Shown one piece after another: positions 14,650-27,694 of a stretch of DNA of 64,000 nucleotides. Origin of the DNA: Diphasiastrum complanatum (Eukaryota; Streptophyta; Lycopodiopsida; Lycopodiales; Lycopodiaceae); contig CM055112.1 in the NCBI GenBank assembly GCA_029204225.1, positions 21,396,578 through 21,460,577 on the forward strand, given 5' to 3'. A program made the position numbers and the translations under genes. Numbering within the stretch: position 1 is the first letter of the stretch; every line of letters begins with the position of its first letter. The notes beneath the pieces were generated by a model. The model did no database searches. It saw only the letters and a program-made list of their open reading frames with translations, and was not told where the DNA came from.

Positions 14650-15540
14650 ATGAACAGATTTTGAGACGTGGATCCAACTAGATTTGGGATGTGTAGAATT
14701 CCAGATCAACCTCCACTTAAACCACCAAAAATAGTTATTCTGAAAGATGGAATGCCTTCTAGAGCAATGTCAAAGAAGCAAGCTAAACAACATTATAGTA
14801 AAATCCTCCAATTTGTATTCCTCCAAACGAGGCAGTTACAAACATTGATCTTGATATTAGTGAACATGTTGATGTATCAACTTTGTTGGAGAAACGAAAG
14901 GAGCTGATGGTTCCAAATTCTAATTCCTTGGGTTACACATCATTGGAATCAAAATTTCTAGTGGCTAAGAAATCAAAAAGTAAAACCAAGATCAACCCAT
15001 TGGAAAAAGACAAAGAAGATGAAGTTCAATACTCCAGGTGGGAGCACAACTATCTTCATCCCAATTCTCAAAGTTGCAAAAGTTGATGGTTGAATACAAA
15101 AATGTTTTGCTTGGTCCTACAAAGACATGAATCGTAGTCCCACTTTGATAGTACAACATACAATTCCATTGGTACCAAATGCAGTTCCAAAAGTGAGTCG
15201 ATCCTATAGATGTAATTCAAATTACACTGAATTGATCAAAAAGGAGTTACAAATATTATTGGATACTAATCTCATTTATGAAATTGAGCATATTGAATGG
15301 GTGTCACCAATTGTGATCATACCAAAGTATATTGGATCATATTGATGGTGATGTGAAGCATACAGTTTCTTAGATAGATTCAATCGATACAATCAAGTGA
15401 AGATCGCACTTGAAGATCAACATAAAAGCATTTTCCACTGAATGGAGAACCTATGCTTATGAATTAATGCCATTTGGATTATGCAATGTGCCAAGTACTT
15501 TTCAATGTGCCATTCCAATAAAAGTAAAAGATTATAAATC
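14650..15540 (+). pseudogene. Tat/Athila-like gypsy pol relic (protease-RT linker and RT start)
   Basis: Frames around 15127-15340 read VPNAVPKVSRSYRCNSNYTE and EIEHIEWVSPIVIIPK, the start of a reverse transcriptase. A deletion near 15345 is followed by FLDRFNRYNQVKIALEDQHK and MPFGLCNVPSTFQ (~15360-15510) in shifted frames. The sequence is the same lineage as pol of the complete element at 53.6-63.2 kb (VPKVSRYYRCNPNYTE, EHMEWVSPIVIVPKKNGK). No catalytic DD box remains. Confidence 0.8.
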
Positions 15541-17699
15541 ACAAGTGTTTGATATCAAATTTTTTTAATATTCAAAAAATTGTAAAGAAAGAATAAGCAG
15601 GGGATGAAAATGGAAGGGGAGTAAAGTAGCAATAGAGTAGCAAAGCAAGTGAAAGCAAGCTAAAAAGAGCATGAAGACAACTAGTAAACAATAAGGAGGG
15701 ACATGTGGAGAGAAAAGGGCAAGAGATCTAATAGATGGGAAAATATGAAAGGACAACTCTGTTGAATTATTATCCTATAATCCGATGATTAATCTACATC
15801 CATTCAGTTATCCAGTTTTTGCAGTTTTACTCGTGTTATCGCACCGTTTGCAAAAATATCCGAGAAAGGTTAAAAGTCATATTCGACATTGATAACGAAT
15901 CGACAACGACAATGACAACTATCGAAGGGGGTCAAACTATCGAATGTTAACAAAACATGTTACCATGTGTTTTGAAGCTAACTACTTGGTCAAATTATTT
16001 TTAGCAAGTAATTACCGTGTAACCTAATTGGATAAGTGACACCGCAATATGGCCAAGTGCCAATTGCGAACTACAGCTCATTGTGCACTCTATGAATGGA
16101 AGATAACCTAGTCATGTGTGGTTTTCTTTCTCTAGTTCGTGGGTGTGTGAACGATTGTAGTGATATAGTGTCAACACCAAAGTTGGTTTCTGTTTGTGCA
16201 AAGACTATATTCCCAACTATGCTACCGAAGCCATGAGTTTAATCTACCCCTCCCTAAGATTTGAATCGAATGAAATTGTTTTCAAAGTTTCGAGGTGTAG
16301 CTTGTGGATGTGCTAAGCCCATGTGAGTAAAAGTCGTGCGACCTAGTCCTTGCCTCAAGGAGGTGCATGCCGCTCATGTGGCACCCCTAACTGATGAGCC
16401 TTGTAAGCACACACCTCCAAGTGGGGTGCATTTGGGTCCGAAGCACCCTTGAAGTGAGACATGGTGTCACTGCCCGAGCCTTCTAGTGCCCATGAAAAAT
16501 TTGGTGGGGCTCAGAATTCTATGAGCACCCAATCCGTAGTCTCAAGAGCACAAGCTAACATTTCATTTATGTAGCATTTGGTGTGCCATGTAATATTAAC
16601 TATCTTATGTCTCTAGTTACATGAAGATACTGACTAGATGCAAAAATTTCAATGGATTCAATGTAAACAAACATGTCGCTTGTGAGGACCTCAATGTGAA
16701 ATGACTTTTTTTTTTTTGGGGGTTGTCTCGTTATGCACGCTGGCGTGCCAACTTTGAAGGCTACAAAGAAAAAATTTATTTTGAAAATTTTCTTAGTTTG
16801 GGCCAAGCCATTCTTAAAAATAAGCATTCATGTAGTGGCATACAAATGGTAGCACGCCATGTGCTAGCTTTTCTGTTGAATCATGGCAAGAAAGAAACTC
16901 GCAAAAAGTTTACTTGCAAAATGCCAAGGCCTTGCATGCAGTAGCATCAACTTGTCACTGTGTAAGTTAAGTAGCATGAGGGCATGATAAGATAAATAAG
17001 ATTTAATGCACTTTTAGGTGATTCATATCTAATTTGCATATTGTCGTATTTTTTGAATCTAAAATATATCTATGTGTTTTATAAGTTTGTATTTTATAAT
17101 AACAAATTTGATATTAGTTTGACAATTTGCCTATAGATTTGTGGTTTAGACAAATGCATTTATTAGTTTTTTTGCTAAAGAAATAAATATTGATAAGTTA
17201 AGTTATCGCGATGATTCATTTGTTTTTGTTAACATTTTGATTTACAAGATCTTACACTATCACATCACTACCACATCAGTAATTAAAGTTTTTACAATCA
17301 TAGAAGATTGCATATTAAGATTTAAAAAGATTAAGAATTGTTTATGAAATGATTTTGCCGATAAATAGGTGATTTTCATTTGATGATAGTTTTTAACAAT
17401 GGGTTTAATATTTTGACCATGAAATATGTCCATCATTTTGGAAATTTGAAGTTGGCAAAGATTCAAGAATATTACAATCTTCTCACCACAATAGATGTTG
17501 TATCCAACAATGGGATACAGCTCTGTTATGCTTTCAAAATGTGTTTATTTCAGAAGTTAAGCATATATAAGGTAACGACTTATTACTGAGGCATTATGAC
17601 TAAGTTATGGAGCATCTACAACGATGCACTTCCCCCACAGTGGTACGCTGGATTTCTACATGTAATCATGAACTTTCTCAAGCACTATTTGTAACTATT
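15541..17699. other. No recognisable gene
   Basis: Mixed AT-rich sequence with one GC-richer patch (~16310-16490). Frames are short and uncharacteristic; no tRNA cloverleaf or LTR ends recognised. Confidence 0.4.
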
Positions 17700-19000
17700 T
17701 CAATGAGATTCATAGTCGGTTTGACAACGATGAACCAATTGCCCTAAATTTCGAACGCTATTGGTCGACGGTCGTCCGTTTTGAATTAATACCGCACCTA
17801 CTGCAAAGTCGCTAGCATCTGTTTCGACCACAAAAGGTTGATTTGGATCTACGACTTTCAATATTGGTGCTGTAACCAAGACTACTTTGAGAGCATCAAA
17901 ACTCTCCAGTTGCTCTGGCCCCCAGACGAATTCCTTTCCCTTCCCCTTAAGAAAATTTGTCATGGGAACTGCTATCTGAGCATAATCTTTGAAAAATCAT
18001 CTGTAGTATCCTAAAAGTCCAAGAAAGACCTGAAGGTCTGTAATGTTGTTTGGCCTAGGCCAACTGAATATGACTTTGACCTTATTCGGATCCATTTTAA
18101 TCCCATCTTTGGAGATAATTTGGCCCAAATATGCTATTCCTTCGATAAAAAACTCATATTTAGGTTTCTTTGTGTATAGCTTATGCTTTCTGAGCAAACG
18201 AAACACCTTTGTCCTTTATTTAGATATTCTGTTAATTGTTTAGTTATTTCCTGATGCTCTGATTGACCTACTCAATAGGGTGGCTTAGCTACTGGTGCTA
18301 TACCATGTACTAAGTTAATAGCATGATCAACTTCTCTACAAGGTGGTAAATCACTAGGCAAATCATCAAGAAAACATCAGGATACTTACTTAACATAGTA
18401 TCTAACTTTTTCTTTTTATGAAAAATATTACTGCAAACAGAGTCATTAGAAATAAACTATAAGTCTATAACTCACAAATAAGTACCTCATGTTGATCATC
18501 CTCCATAAGCTGAACAAGCTCTGAGCTGCACACCAAGGGACTGTTTCGAACTCCATGCTCCCCATGCAGATGAATCTCTTGACCGTTTCACTGAAAACTG
18601 AGGGTATTGTTCTGGTAATTCCGTTGGAGAGTGGGGCCCAAACTATAGAGCCAATCCCTCCCTAGTACTAAGTTGGTATGGTCTAGATGCATAATCTAAA
18701 AGTTCAAGTTATCCTAATAACCTTGAATATCCAAATTAATGACCATGCTTTCCAACACTTGCTTATCCTGACCCTTCACCAAAGAAACTATATACCTATG
18801 CTAATTAGGTGTTTCTGGAAGCTGTAGTTTCTTGCCTAGGGCGTAATTGATGAAATTATGGGTAGCTCCATCACCCACCAATACTCGTACTGACTAATTG
18901 CCAATTTTTACATGAATGTGTAAGGCCAACAGCCTTCTCCAAGAACACCTTAGAGAGAGAAAGTTACGAAGCTCATCGACCTCATTGATGTTCCTTATGA
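17700..19000 (-). pseudogene. Ty3/gypsy pol relic, minus strand (protease, RT thumb, RNase H start)
   Basis: Reading downwards on the minus strand: a degraded aspartic protease (VLVGDGATHNFINYALGKK and LVLGRDWLYSLG, ~18900-18620) and an RT lead-in (DDLPSDLPPCREVDHAINL, ~18360). Then follow the RT connection (YLGQIISKDGIKMDPNKV, ~18150), VFLGLLGYYR (~18000) and RNase H (VVETDASDFAVGAVLIQNG, ~17840-17780). The RT fingers and palm with the YxDD-type box are missing between about 18240 and 18290, so the copy is internally deleted. Integrase is absent. Confidence 0.85.
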
Positions 19001-19499
19001 GTAGCTTAAGTCCAAATCTCTTTATCCATGTTGCTATTATTTAGGACTCCAGGTCAATATGACTAGCTCATATTTAGAATAACAAGAAACCCTGGATCTT
19101 TGTACTTAATACAAAGCTTTAGATTGATGAACCAATTCCCTCTTGGAATAACACCTTACTTCCTTGACCAAAATTCCCACACAGCTTGTCACAACCGCCA
19201 CTTGTAACAATTAACTTATCATTTGCCACCATGATAAGACACTGTGAGACTATGAAGCCAAACACTTGTATGCAATCAAAATTATCATGTGACACCTGCA
19301 TGTATGTTCAATCTGCACTTGTTCCAAGCAATGTTTGCTCCTCAATTAGATTCAAGAATTCCGATCAATAATTCACCTTGAAGAGTATCGAACCTTTATC
19401 AACCATCTTCTTACCCTTGTAAGATCATGTTCCTAAGAAACCGCAGCCAATAACATGTACACTTGCATGCAAACCCAACCAAGTTCCCTTTGACGTTTA

Positions 19500-20373
19500 G
19501 GATTTCTTAAAGTTGATAACCTTAGCCAACAATCATACACATTGGTATGCAACCCGAACTAGGTTTACTTTGGCTTTTGAACTCTCCACCACTTTTTTTT
19601 TTTTGACGGTCCTCCTTAGATTCTTGAGTCTTTTACGATCCTTCCTTTCCCTGTGTTGATTCCATGAATATGTTTGACAGTCCTTCTTCTTCATAGAAGA
19701 TAACTCATCAAATACTAGGCACACCTGTGCTGATTCCATGAATATGTTTGACAATCCTCCTCCTTCAAAGAAGATAACTCATCAAACACTAAGCACACTT
19801 CAAAACTTTGACACTTTCTTTTGCTAAATCTTTTCCAACAAATTCCAGCAAGCACTATTCCTTCATAATTGTATTTGCTCTCTCTGTCCTTCAACAATCC
19901 AAAATCAGATCTGCATCGAACAAGTCTAGAGATCTCAACGATCTGTAATCCAGCTTCAGTGATCAATCTGTAGTTCTGACAGTGATCCAACAGGCAGTAG
20001 ACAGATTTCAACAATCTTATCAGTTCTGATTTCAGCAAACAGATTTCCAACAATTTGTAGGCTTGATTCCAGCTTAGTATATAGCCTCAACCAACGATCA
20101 GATACTGTAGATCTTCTCCACACTTTGTTGTCCTATAGCAACCTGAGATCTGAGGAAGATTCATAATCTCCTCTTGCAGCTTAGCTCTTTTCCTTGTACA
20201 CCAGATCTTCTCCCACAAAGCTGCCACCTTTGTAGTTGAAGATCAAACTTGAAAGCTGGCTAGGGACACCACCTGTACCTGTTTTTCTCCTTGAAGATGA
20301 TGGCCAAATCAATCCCTTGTGAATTGATTCCGTTCGTTGGAGTACTTCCTTGCTCTCTCGAATCTTGAACCAC
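19500..20373 (-). mobile_element. Leader/internal remnant of a minus-strand copia-like element
   Basis: Sequence downstream (minus strand) of the PBS-like site at 20374-20385. It contains poorly defined frames (for example 20053-19715) without gag, zinc-knuckle or pol motifs, so it may be an untranslated leader or a non-autonomous internal region. It includes a 74-bp tandem duplication. The junction with the gypsy relic below ~19500 is not resolved. Confidence 0.4.
19650..19797. repeat. 74-bp tandem duplication
   Basis: Units 19650-19723 and 19724-19797 begin CCTGTG.TGATTCCATGAAT and end in GCACA, with only a few differences. Confidence 0.9.
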
Positions 20374-20385
20374 GCTCTAATAACA
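20374..20385 (-). other. Primer-binding site, degenerate tRNA-iMet type
   Basis: On the minus strand TGTTATTAGAGC follows the LTR end TCTAACA; the standard copia PBS is TGGTATCAGAGC. Confidence 0.6.
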
Positions 20386-20720
20386 TGTTAGAAAACCGAC
20401 TTGATCATACAAGTAACTCAAGACAAGATTCCTATTGTTGTTAGACAATAGTCATACACATGAGAGAGAACAATAATGATGAAGAAATGTACTCCAACTA
20501 TGTCCCATTACAATTGAGATAGGGCGCCAACCTACATATATACTTTCTCTAAACTATGTGTAAGGTAAAAAGCAAAAAGCAAATAGAATGGTATGTAATG
20601 TATTTGATGCAACATGTTAATGCTAAGTATTTAATGCAACATGCTACTTTGAGCTCTTTGTTTATGCATGGAGTATTAGTTGATGTGCAATGTATATTTC
20701 TACAAGCCAATGCTAGTAAC
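20386..20720 (-). mobile_element. 5' LTR of the minus-strand copia-like element (outer edge unresolved)
   Basis: Its inner end (TGTTAGAAAACC on plus, CTAACA on minus) abuts the PBS. A minus-strand TATATATG lies near 20533-20545, giving an R-U5 region of about 130 bp. The other terminus could not be fixed. Confidence 0.45.
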
Positions 20721-21092
20721 GTTTATTCAAAAATATCTATTTACAACTTAGTAATCACAATACTCGTGATTGCATATTTTCAATTATTGCCCTCATGATA
20801 AGTCACAATTTTCAATTAAATTCCTGAATTCATTGAATCATTCACACAACAATGACAAATATCACATTTGAATATTTCCAAATTTACAATTAGTATTCAT
20901 GAAAACTATAAAGTTATCACACTTCAATATTCAAGACAAATATTCATTTGATTAGTTGACGCTAGACTTGTAGGAGAAACACATGCAGAAGTGTGTCCAA
21001 CTTCTATGTAGTTCTTTGGCCAAAAATAGATAAAATAAAATTCAATTCAATACAACACTAGCTCATTTTTGCATAAAATCCTAAGACAACTT

Positions 21093-21128
21093 GGGGGAAA
21101 AAAAATTTGGGGGGGTGTGGGGGGGGGG
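21093..21128 (+). other. G-run cluster, possible G-quadruplex
   Basis: Runs of five, seven and ten G separated by A/T-rich or TGT spacers, followed by shorter GG pairs. Four-tetrad stacking is possible on paper. Confidence 0.35.
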
Positions 21129-22331
21129 TGTATTGGTGGTTTATAAAAAAAACCACTTCTTGACCCTTATTTTCCTCACTTCACATAAGCAAATCTGAAC
21201 AACCATGCCAATCTTTCCACAATTCCAACTTGAAATCTTCTTTTGCATGGGCATGGTACTATGTTCATATAGGAAAATATAGATGGCCAAAAAAATATAG
21301 CAATACTCCTGATATTCAACGTTCACATTTTGTATTTTTCACACATACTACTTTTCACACATACTACTTTAATTCTCATAAACATAACAAACTCATGAAT
21401 TGGATATTGCATGTATTATCCTATACACAGACTTTTGGTATTTAGTAAGAGATGAGCAACCTCTTATTTAAAATTTGCCATGTGCACGTTGACATTATCA
21501 AATATAGGCTGAAAACCAATCATAAAAAAAATAATGAATTTGAATACATTTTTCAACCATCATTAAATTGTGGACTGTTGTGCTCATATATATTTCTACA
21601 CAATTCTTGATTGAATTTTTTCCAAATAAAAACAATGCTATGATCATTTAAGAAATTCAAAAATAGGTGACCATGCAAAAAATGTCACTATGTTTATGCT
21701 TTTGTGGACAAGCTCAAGAATATCAATACAATTCCTACAACTCTACTTGCACAAGGACGTTGTTTCATGAACATACTTTCTTCTCAAAGAGTAGATCGAA
21801 AAAATTAGAGGCTCATGAACCAAATGTAACAAGAAAAACTACAAACACATTATTGTTGCTCTTATATAATTAGAATAACCTGAACTTCCTTAAATACACA
21901 GCTGCCTTAAGAACAGCAGATACAGTCTCTCAATCACTCATGCAAGAGTGTTCGTCATTTGTAGTCACATGTTCTAGCAAATGTTTTACTTCGATTTGGA
22001 GGAATGCTCAAGTACAGTACTTTTACCTAGCTTTGGCTGTTCTAGATGTTAATATGTCATTATATAGCTGCTGGCTAATGACCAGGACTACATTGTTCAT
22101 TATATTCATTATACCAGGATCACTATGTTTTGAATTCAGGCCATAAGATACTACTCTATGTAGCCATGAAGGAAATTGTTTATAGCTAAGACTTGCTACT
22201 TCTGCTTATAGAACTATGGGCTTCATAAAATAGACTAATGGCACACACACATGCAAAAAACCATCTAAAACACAAAATTGCTGCCCATCTTACGAGGTAT
22301 TTTAAGTATTTTTTGAGACTAAAAGCAATTT

Positions 22332-22726
22332 TCATGTAGGTTCAAGAGGTTATAGTGAATACTATTTGTGAATATGTCTTGAGCGAGGAAGAGCCATCAG
22401 GAAGTGTTTGTGATGGTTTTTCAGTGCCAACAAGCAGGCAGCACTTTGCCACCAACAAATGGCCTACTACTTCAAAACCTTTATCCATGTGTGCTGGAGT
22501 GCAACCAAACTCTACATGCCATAGTCAGGAAAGAAATGTTGCTTGTCTACTAGCAAGCCACTTATTTGCTAATATACATGGCAACCATTGTATCATAAAT
22601 CATCCACAAAGCCAACTGATTTCTCATGAACTGGTACAAATGACACATACAAAATGTAATGCCCTTGGTTGGCAATTGCTATTTGGCCTTCTACCTATTT
22701 TGAAGATCTTGTGCACTTTCTGGTAA
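22332..22726 (+). CDS. Unassigned open frame, exon-like start
   Basis: A TTTCATGTAG acceptor-like site is followed by an open frame reading VQEVIVNTICEYVLSEEEP and continuing about 130 codons. The first 20 codons look protein-like; the rest (LLASHLFANIHGNHCIINHP) is less convincing. No family recognised. It could be a host exon or a chance frame. Confidence 0.2.
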
Positions 22727-24305
22727 CCTTCACATTTAACACTCGTGATCAATATAGATATACTGGCACAGGTCAATTGAAAGAACTGGAGAGAGGATAC
22801 GGTTACAAAACCTGTCGACACCACTGCTACATCTTCGTTTGAAACTGCATTGACAAGAATTACAATCAGCAGTTTTACATAAATTGTAGCCAACATATAA
22901 AGTTAAAAGTAAAAAAAGTGCCTTTCTTTGGCTCCCCTGCCCCCTCCTGAGTCCTCCCCAACCTTTATTCCTTGAAGTACAAGCATGCGCATTCATAACT
23001 GACACCAGCTTTAAAAGCCAAGAACCATATTGAAAATAAGGAAACATAATGACTATATTGAATTGAGATAAATGCAGACTTTGAAACAAATGAAAGGTTT
23101 TGGACACATAACCACTTAACAGGAAAATTCCATGCATGCAAAAATGCAAGACTTAAAATTCATTCTATGCAATTTAAAAATAACATCCCAGCCATTCTCT
23201 GATTCAAATCGCTACCTGAATTCAGCAGATCATCTTTTTCAGCTTGGTTTTTTCTTGTAGGGCATAATCTGACACAGAGCCCTTTAGTGACTCATTGAAA
23301 ATGTTTCTAGCTTAAATACTTACAATGAGGATTTTAAGATAAAAATGCCTATGAGATAGTCCAAGGAGCTTGACCACATGCAAGAGTAATGATAAACAAT
23401 GATTGACCAAGTCATACCAACCCTGTTAGAAGAAACATAGACGAGGAAAGCATATTTTGGACTTGATAGTAAACTTTGTGAGAGCTTCAGAGAGAGCCAG
23501 GAATTAATCTATTTTAGGCACCAGCTTGTACCACAGAATGCATAAGGTGGTAGTGAGCATTAAACCTCAGTTAAAGATTTTCTTTAGTTCAATAAATGAA
23601 ATGTTCTGCTTATCATGCCTGATGAATCTCCCCTTTCTACAGAACCAGTGTTGGGCTTACCCTGACCCATAGTTGCCCAGAATCACATTTCTGGACAAAA
23701 ATGTTCCCAGAAACGCGATTCTCCAGAAACGTGAAAAAAAAAACATAATATACAAATTTTCCAGTCCTCGCGGCCAGAATTGCGCCAGCCGTGGAGAAGG
23801 GTTTAGGAGCTATTGTGGGTACCTGAGTGCAGATTTAGGTGAGTGAATAGTCGGCATCCATCTACTCGGTGATCCGGAGGTGGTGCACACAGTTCCCAGG
23901 GGATTTGAGCTGTACGTCTCGTGGTTCCCTGTAGTGAATGAAACAGTTTTGCATAAGTAAATAGTAAGCTGTTGAAGTTTATCCGGGGGGAAACTGATGT
24001 CATCATATAAGACATAGTAGTGTGTAGGCCTGTGCTGACAGAGGTATCTATACTTCTTGTAGGACTTTCAGTAGGATATTGTATATCAGAAGAGTGTGGA
24101 TAACCGTTTTGCAAATGCTATATCTGGGAAAAGTGAACTGTGGCAGGAATATTCAGGAACAAATCAGCTCTGGATCTGGATCTCTTTTATCGGGTTCCAT
24201 GAAAAGTGTCGATGTCACAACATGTATCACAAGAGAGGTCGGTGTTTTGGTAAGTGTAGGCTTAGTTTTTTGAAAGTGATTACATTGAGCTATAGGCAAC
24301 GAAAT

Positions 24306-24673
24306 TGAGGGATGTTTGGTTCTACATCACCTTTCTTCATGCCCATGGTAACTCCTACAGTGTCAGTTTCAGCCGTTATGACAAGTCTAGATAGATTTGA
24401 ATGACACACTCCAAATGCATGTGTATTTCTGCCATTTTCACAAACTGACCTGTAGGCATCCGATTGAGGTGATGTCTGAGCCTAGACTGCATTTCTACAT
24501 ATAGAGACTCCTGCGACCTCTGTTTCGCCTGTCATCGTCCGTACTACAAGTTCCAATTGCCAAGCCCTAATTCCATGTGCTTTTCGACCCAACACTATGG
24601 CATGTGTAAGCATCCGATTGGGCGTGGTTTAGGGTTCCACTGCGATTCTTCATGCATGTGGAGACAGCCGCCG
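24306..24673. repeat. Degenerate tandem repeat, ~156-bp unit
   Basis: Two full units, 24346-24501 and 24502-24658, plus flanking partial units. Shared landmarks are an .AGACTCCT-type start, GCATCCGATTG in the middle and TTCATGC or TTCTACAT at the end. The units are heavily diverged. Confidence 0.6.
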
Positions 24674-24719
24674 ATTGTTTGAGTCAACTTTTGGAGTTGA
24701 TATTGATATACGAGTAATT

Positions 24720-25005
24720 GGTCAAGTCAAACTGTCAATGTCGAGTGTCCGACAAATACTCGGTGTTGGATGAGTCGATGTGACCGCGACGAATAGTCGG
24801 GGTAGGAAGAATAGTCGAAGGATGGCCGAATAGTTGGTGTCGGATGAGTCGTCAGGACACTATCATCTATTCCTTTGTATTTCTGCCGACTGTCAAGAAA
24901 CAAGTGTATTTCTGCAGAGCATGTGATTGTAAAAGTATTTACAACAGCTAGTGAATGGATCTAGATTAGCAGAGAGATAGGGATGGAGAGGATAGACATC
25001 CAACA
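24720..25005 (-). mobile_element. 3' LTR of a minus-strand copia element (far edge unresolved)
   Basis: On the minus strand the LTR starts TGTTGGATGTC immediately after the PPT. It includes a stretch of repeated GTCGGA/GAGTCG words (~24735-24860). The CA end is not fixed. Confidence 0.55.
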
Positions 25006-25020
25006 CCCCCTCCCCCCCCC
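25006..25020 (-). other. Polypurine tract of the minus-strand copia element
   Basis: A G-rich 15-mer on the minus strand, lying exactly between the pol stop codon (25021-25023) and the LTR start. Confidence 0.85.
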
Positions 25021-26562
25021 TTAATCTGGATCCTTGAATGCCTTGATTTTCAAATTCAAGGTAGCACAAAAATTCTTGTGTGCTTCCTGAAACCCTTTTG
25101 TAAATATATCAGCTGCCATGTATTGGGTTCTGCAAAATTTCATACTTACCTCCTTGTTGAGTATTTTGCTCCTTATGTAGTGGTACTTAATCTTGATGTG
25201 CTTGCTCCTAGAGTGAAATCTAGGATTGATCGATAATGCAATAGCACTCTGATGGTCGCACTGAATAATTGCTGGAGCAGATTGTCTGAGACCAATATCA
25301 GACAATAAATTTCTCAACCAAATTGCCTCTTTAGTAGCTTGAGAGGCTGCAATGTACTCTAATTTTGTAGATGACATTGCGATGGAGGTTTTTTCTCGAC
25401 TGTTCTAAGATATTGGACCATTATTGAATAGGAAGACAAGTCTAGAAGTCGACCTTCTGGTGTCGATATCGCCTGCCCAATTTGCATCTGTATATCCATG
25501 AAGTATATGGATATCGGATGAATCGACATCACCATAGCAGATACAAAGGTCAATAGTAGCTCGTACATATCTGATTACTCTTAGAAGAGCTTTCCAGCGG
25601 ATCATACTAGGGTTGGCCATGTATTGGCTCAAGGAATTGATGACGTATACAAGATCGGGCCTAGTGGAGATCATTGAATACATCAGGGATCTGATAATTG
25701 ATTGATATGGATATCCTTTCATTTCGGCCTTCTCCTCATTGGTCTAAGGGCATTGCTCCTTGGATAATTTTAAAACTGGATCCATGGGGTTATGTACAAA
25801 CTTGCAATTCATGAAATTGAATTTCATCAGCAAATTATAGAAGTACCTTTGCTGGGTGATATAGAGAAGTCTTATGCTTCTGTCTCTGTGGATTTGAATC
25901 CCGAGACAGTAATGCGCTTCTCCCAGATCTGTCATCTCGAATTCTTGGAATAACATCCTCTTTGTATCCTTTGTCAGTTCGATATTGTTGCTAAACAGCA
26001 ACGTATCATCCACGTAAAGTGTGATGATGACAAAAAATTGATTGATAGCTTTGAAATATACGACAGTACAAAGCTTTATGGAGTTTGCATACCTGATCTT
26101 CTTGACCATTGAGGATATAGCCTTCTGACTGGATCATATAGATGTCCTTCTCGATAACTCCATTGAGGAATGTCGTTTGTACATCCATCTGGTGTACCTC
26201 AAGATCTGCTGCAGCAGCATATGATAGTAGCAGTCGAATGGAAGTGTGCTTGACAACTGGGCTAAAGGTTTCAAAGTAGTCAATATTAGGAATTTTTGAA
26301 AATCCCCTTGCCACGAGTCGAGCTTTCCTTCTGTCGATACTGTCGACTGCTTTGTATTTTATCTTGAAGATCCATTTGTAGTCGATTCTTTCTGTTTGCT
26401 GGCAGCTTGGTGACAATCCATGTGTTGTTCCTCAGCAATGAGTTGTACTCCTTGTCCATTGCTTCTTTCCAGAGATCTGAATCGGCCTGTGACATAGCTT
26501 CCTCAACTGTGGTTGGCTCCTGAATAGAATAGTGAGCGAACTCATCAGACTCACAAGAGCCA
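25021..26562 (-). pseudogene. Ty1/copia reverse transcriptase-RNase H
   Basis: Minus-strand pol C-terminal half. RT: DLWKEAMDKEYNSLLRNNTW (~26470), then KARLVARGFSKIPNIDYFETF and VHQMDVQTTFLNG (~26330-26150). The catalytic ITLYVDDTLLFSNN box is near 26020. ARTH-type RNase H: YTDANWAGDIDTRRSTS (~25480), SSTKLEYIAASQATKEAIWL (~25370), SKHIKIKYHYIR (~25190) and AADIFTKG (~25110). The final stop lies next to the PPT, so the right end is authentic. There are several frame changes and in-frame stops, and a gap near 26110. Gag, protease and integrase are missing: the copy is cut at ~26562, where LINE sequence begins. Confidence 0.92.
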
Positions 26563-27559
26563 GGTGCGCGGTTTACCCACCTTCCCAGGATACAGATGGA
26601 ATTCAGTATACAGATCTGAGACTAGATCAGCTAGTGGTCGTGGTTCGGGAGGAGTGGCTTGTCTCTACAAAGAGTCCCTTCATCAAGTGTTTGAGTTCGT
26701 CAGGCATGATGAGCATGCACGGTATATTTGGCTTCGTATCACAGGACGATTGGTTTGGACAGGGACGTCTTCATTGCTGCCTGCTATTTTCCTCCAGAGT
26801 CCTCCTCCTTTGTTGAGGGTGTTGGCTCACCTTATTTGGACCTTTCGGTGGATATCATCAGATTTGCAAAGTAGGGGCATATTTTCCTCACTAGGGATTT
26901 TAATGCCCGGACAGCTTCACGATAGACAGAGTTCCATGATGCTATAGATCAGATGCGAGTTCATGCCCTAGATAGTGACAGCTTGGGGATCACCAGGATT
27001 TCCGATGATGGACTGGGACCTATTACTTCATATGGTGAGTACCTGTTGCAGTTTGGTGAGGCACATGAGTTAGCCATTTATAATGGCCTACCTCATTGGC
27101 CTAACTCTGGTAGCTATACGTGTCACCCTCACAGTGGCGGTCATAGTGTGGTTGATTACCTCATGGGGTCACCGTCATCCACTCCTCTCATTCACAGCTT
27201 CCGTATCTCCCCTACCACCCTCTCTGATCATTCGTTCCTATCCTTCGCTACTGGCCACCTTCCACCACCACAACCTCAACACCAGCCCATCCTTCCCCGT
27301 GCACCCAAATACACCTTCCACCCCCTCTCTATCCCACTCTACCAAGAATCCCTCACCTCCTTACTTCACTCTTTTTCACACAGTGAATCACTAGAATCAC
27401 AAGCAGCCTTTCTCACCACCTGTCTCCACTCTGCGCTACTTTGGCTTTCCCCTCTAAACCTCATAAACACAAACTAGTCCATCCACGATCATCCCAACCT
27501 TTCCATCCACCGTGGTATGACGTGGATTGCAGATCCCTTCACCACTCTGTCAAGTTTAC

Positions 27560-27694
27560 AGTTATATTACTCATTTCTCTTTTATGCATAGTTTTTCTTG
27601 GAGACGTTTATATACGCTCCCATGGTTTTCACATACTTGACATGTACTCCTTTTGGTCTTATATGCCTTTTGGCATGGAAAAGACATTAATAAA

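Larger units (their letters stand above)
20721..24305. other. Mostly unrecognised DNA
   Basis: Contains a G-run cluster (21093-21128) and one unassigned open frame (22332-22726). Otherwise I see no domain-bearing frames, LTR ends or RNA genes. Confidence 0.4.

Noticed and set aside
16310-16490. GC-richer patch as an RNA gene or exon
   Set aside because: No open frame of note, no splice sites and no recognisable RNA fold by eye.
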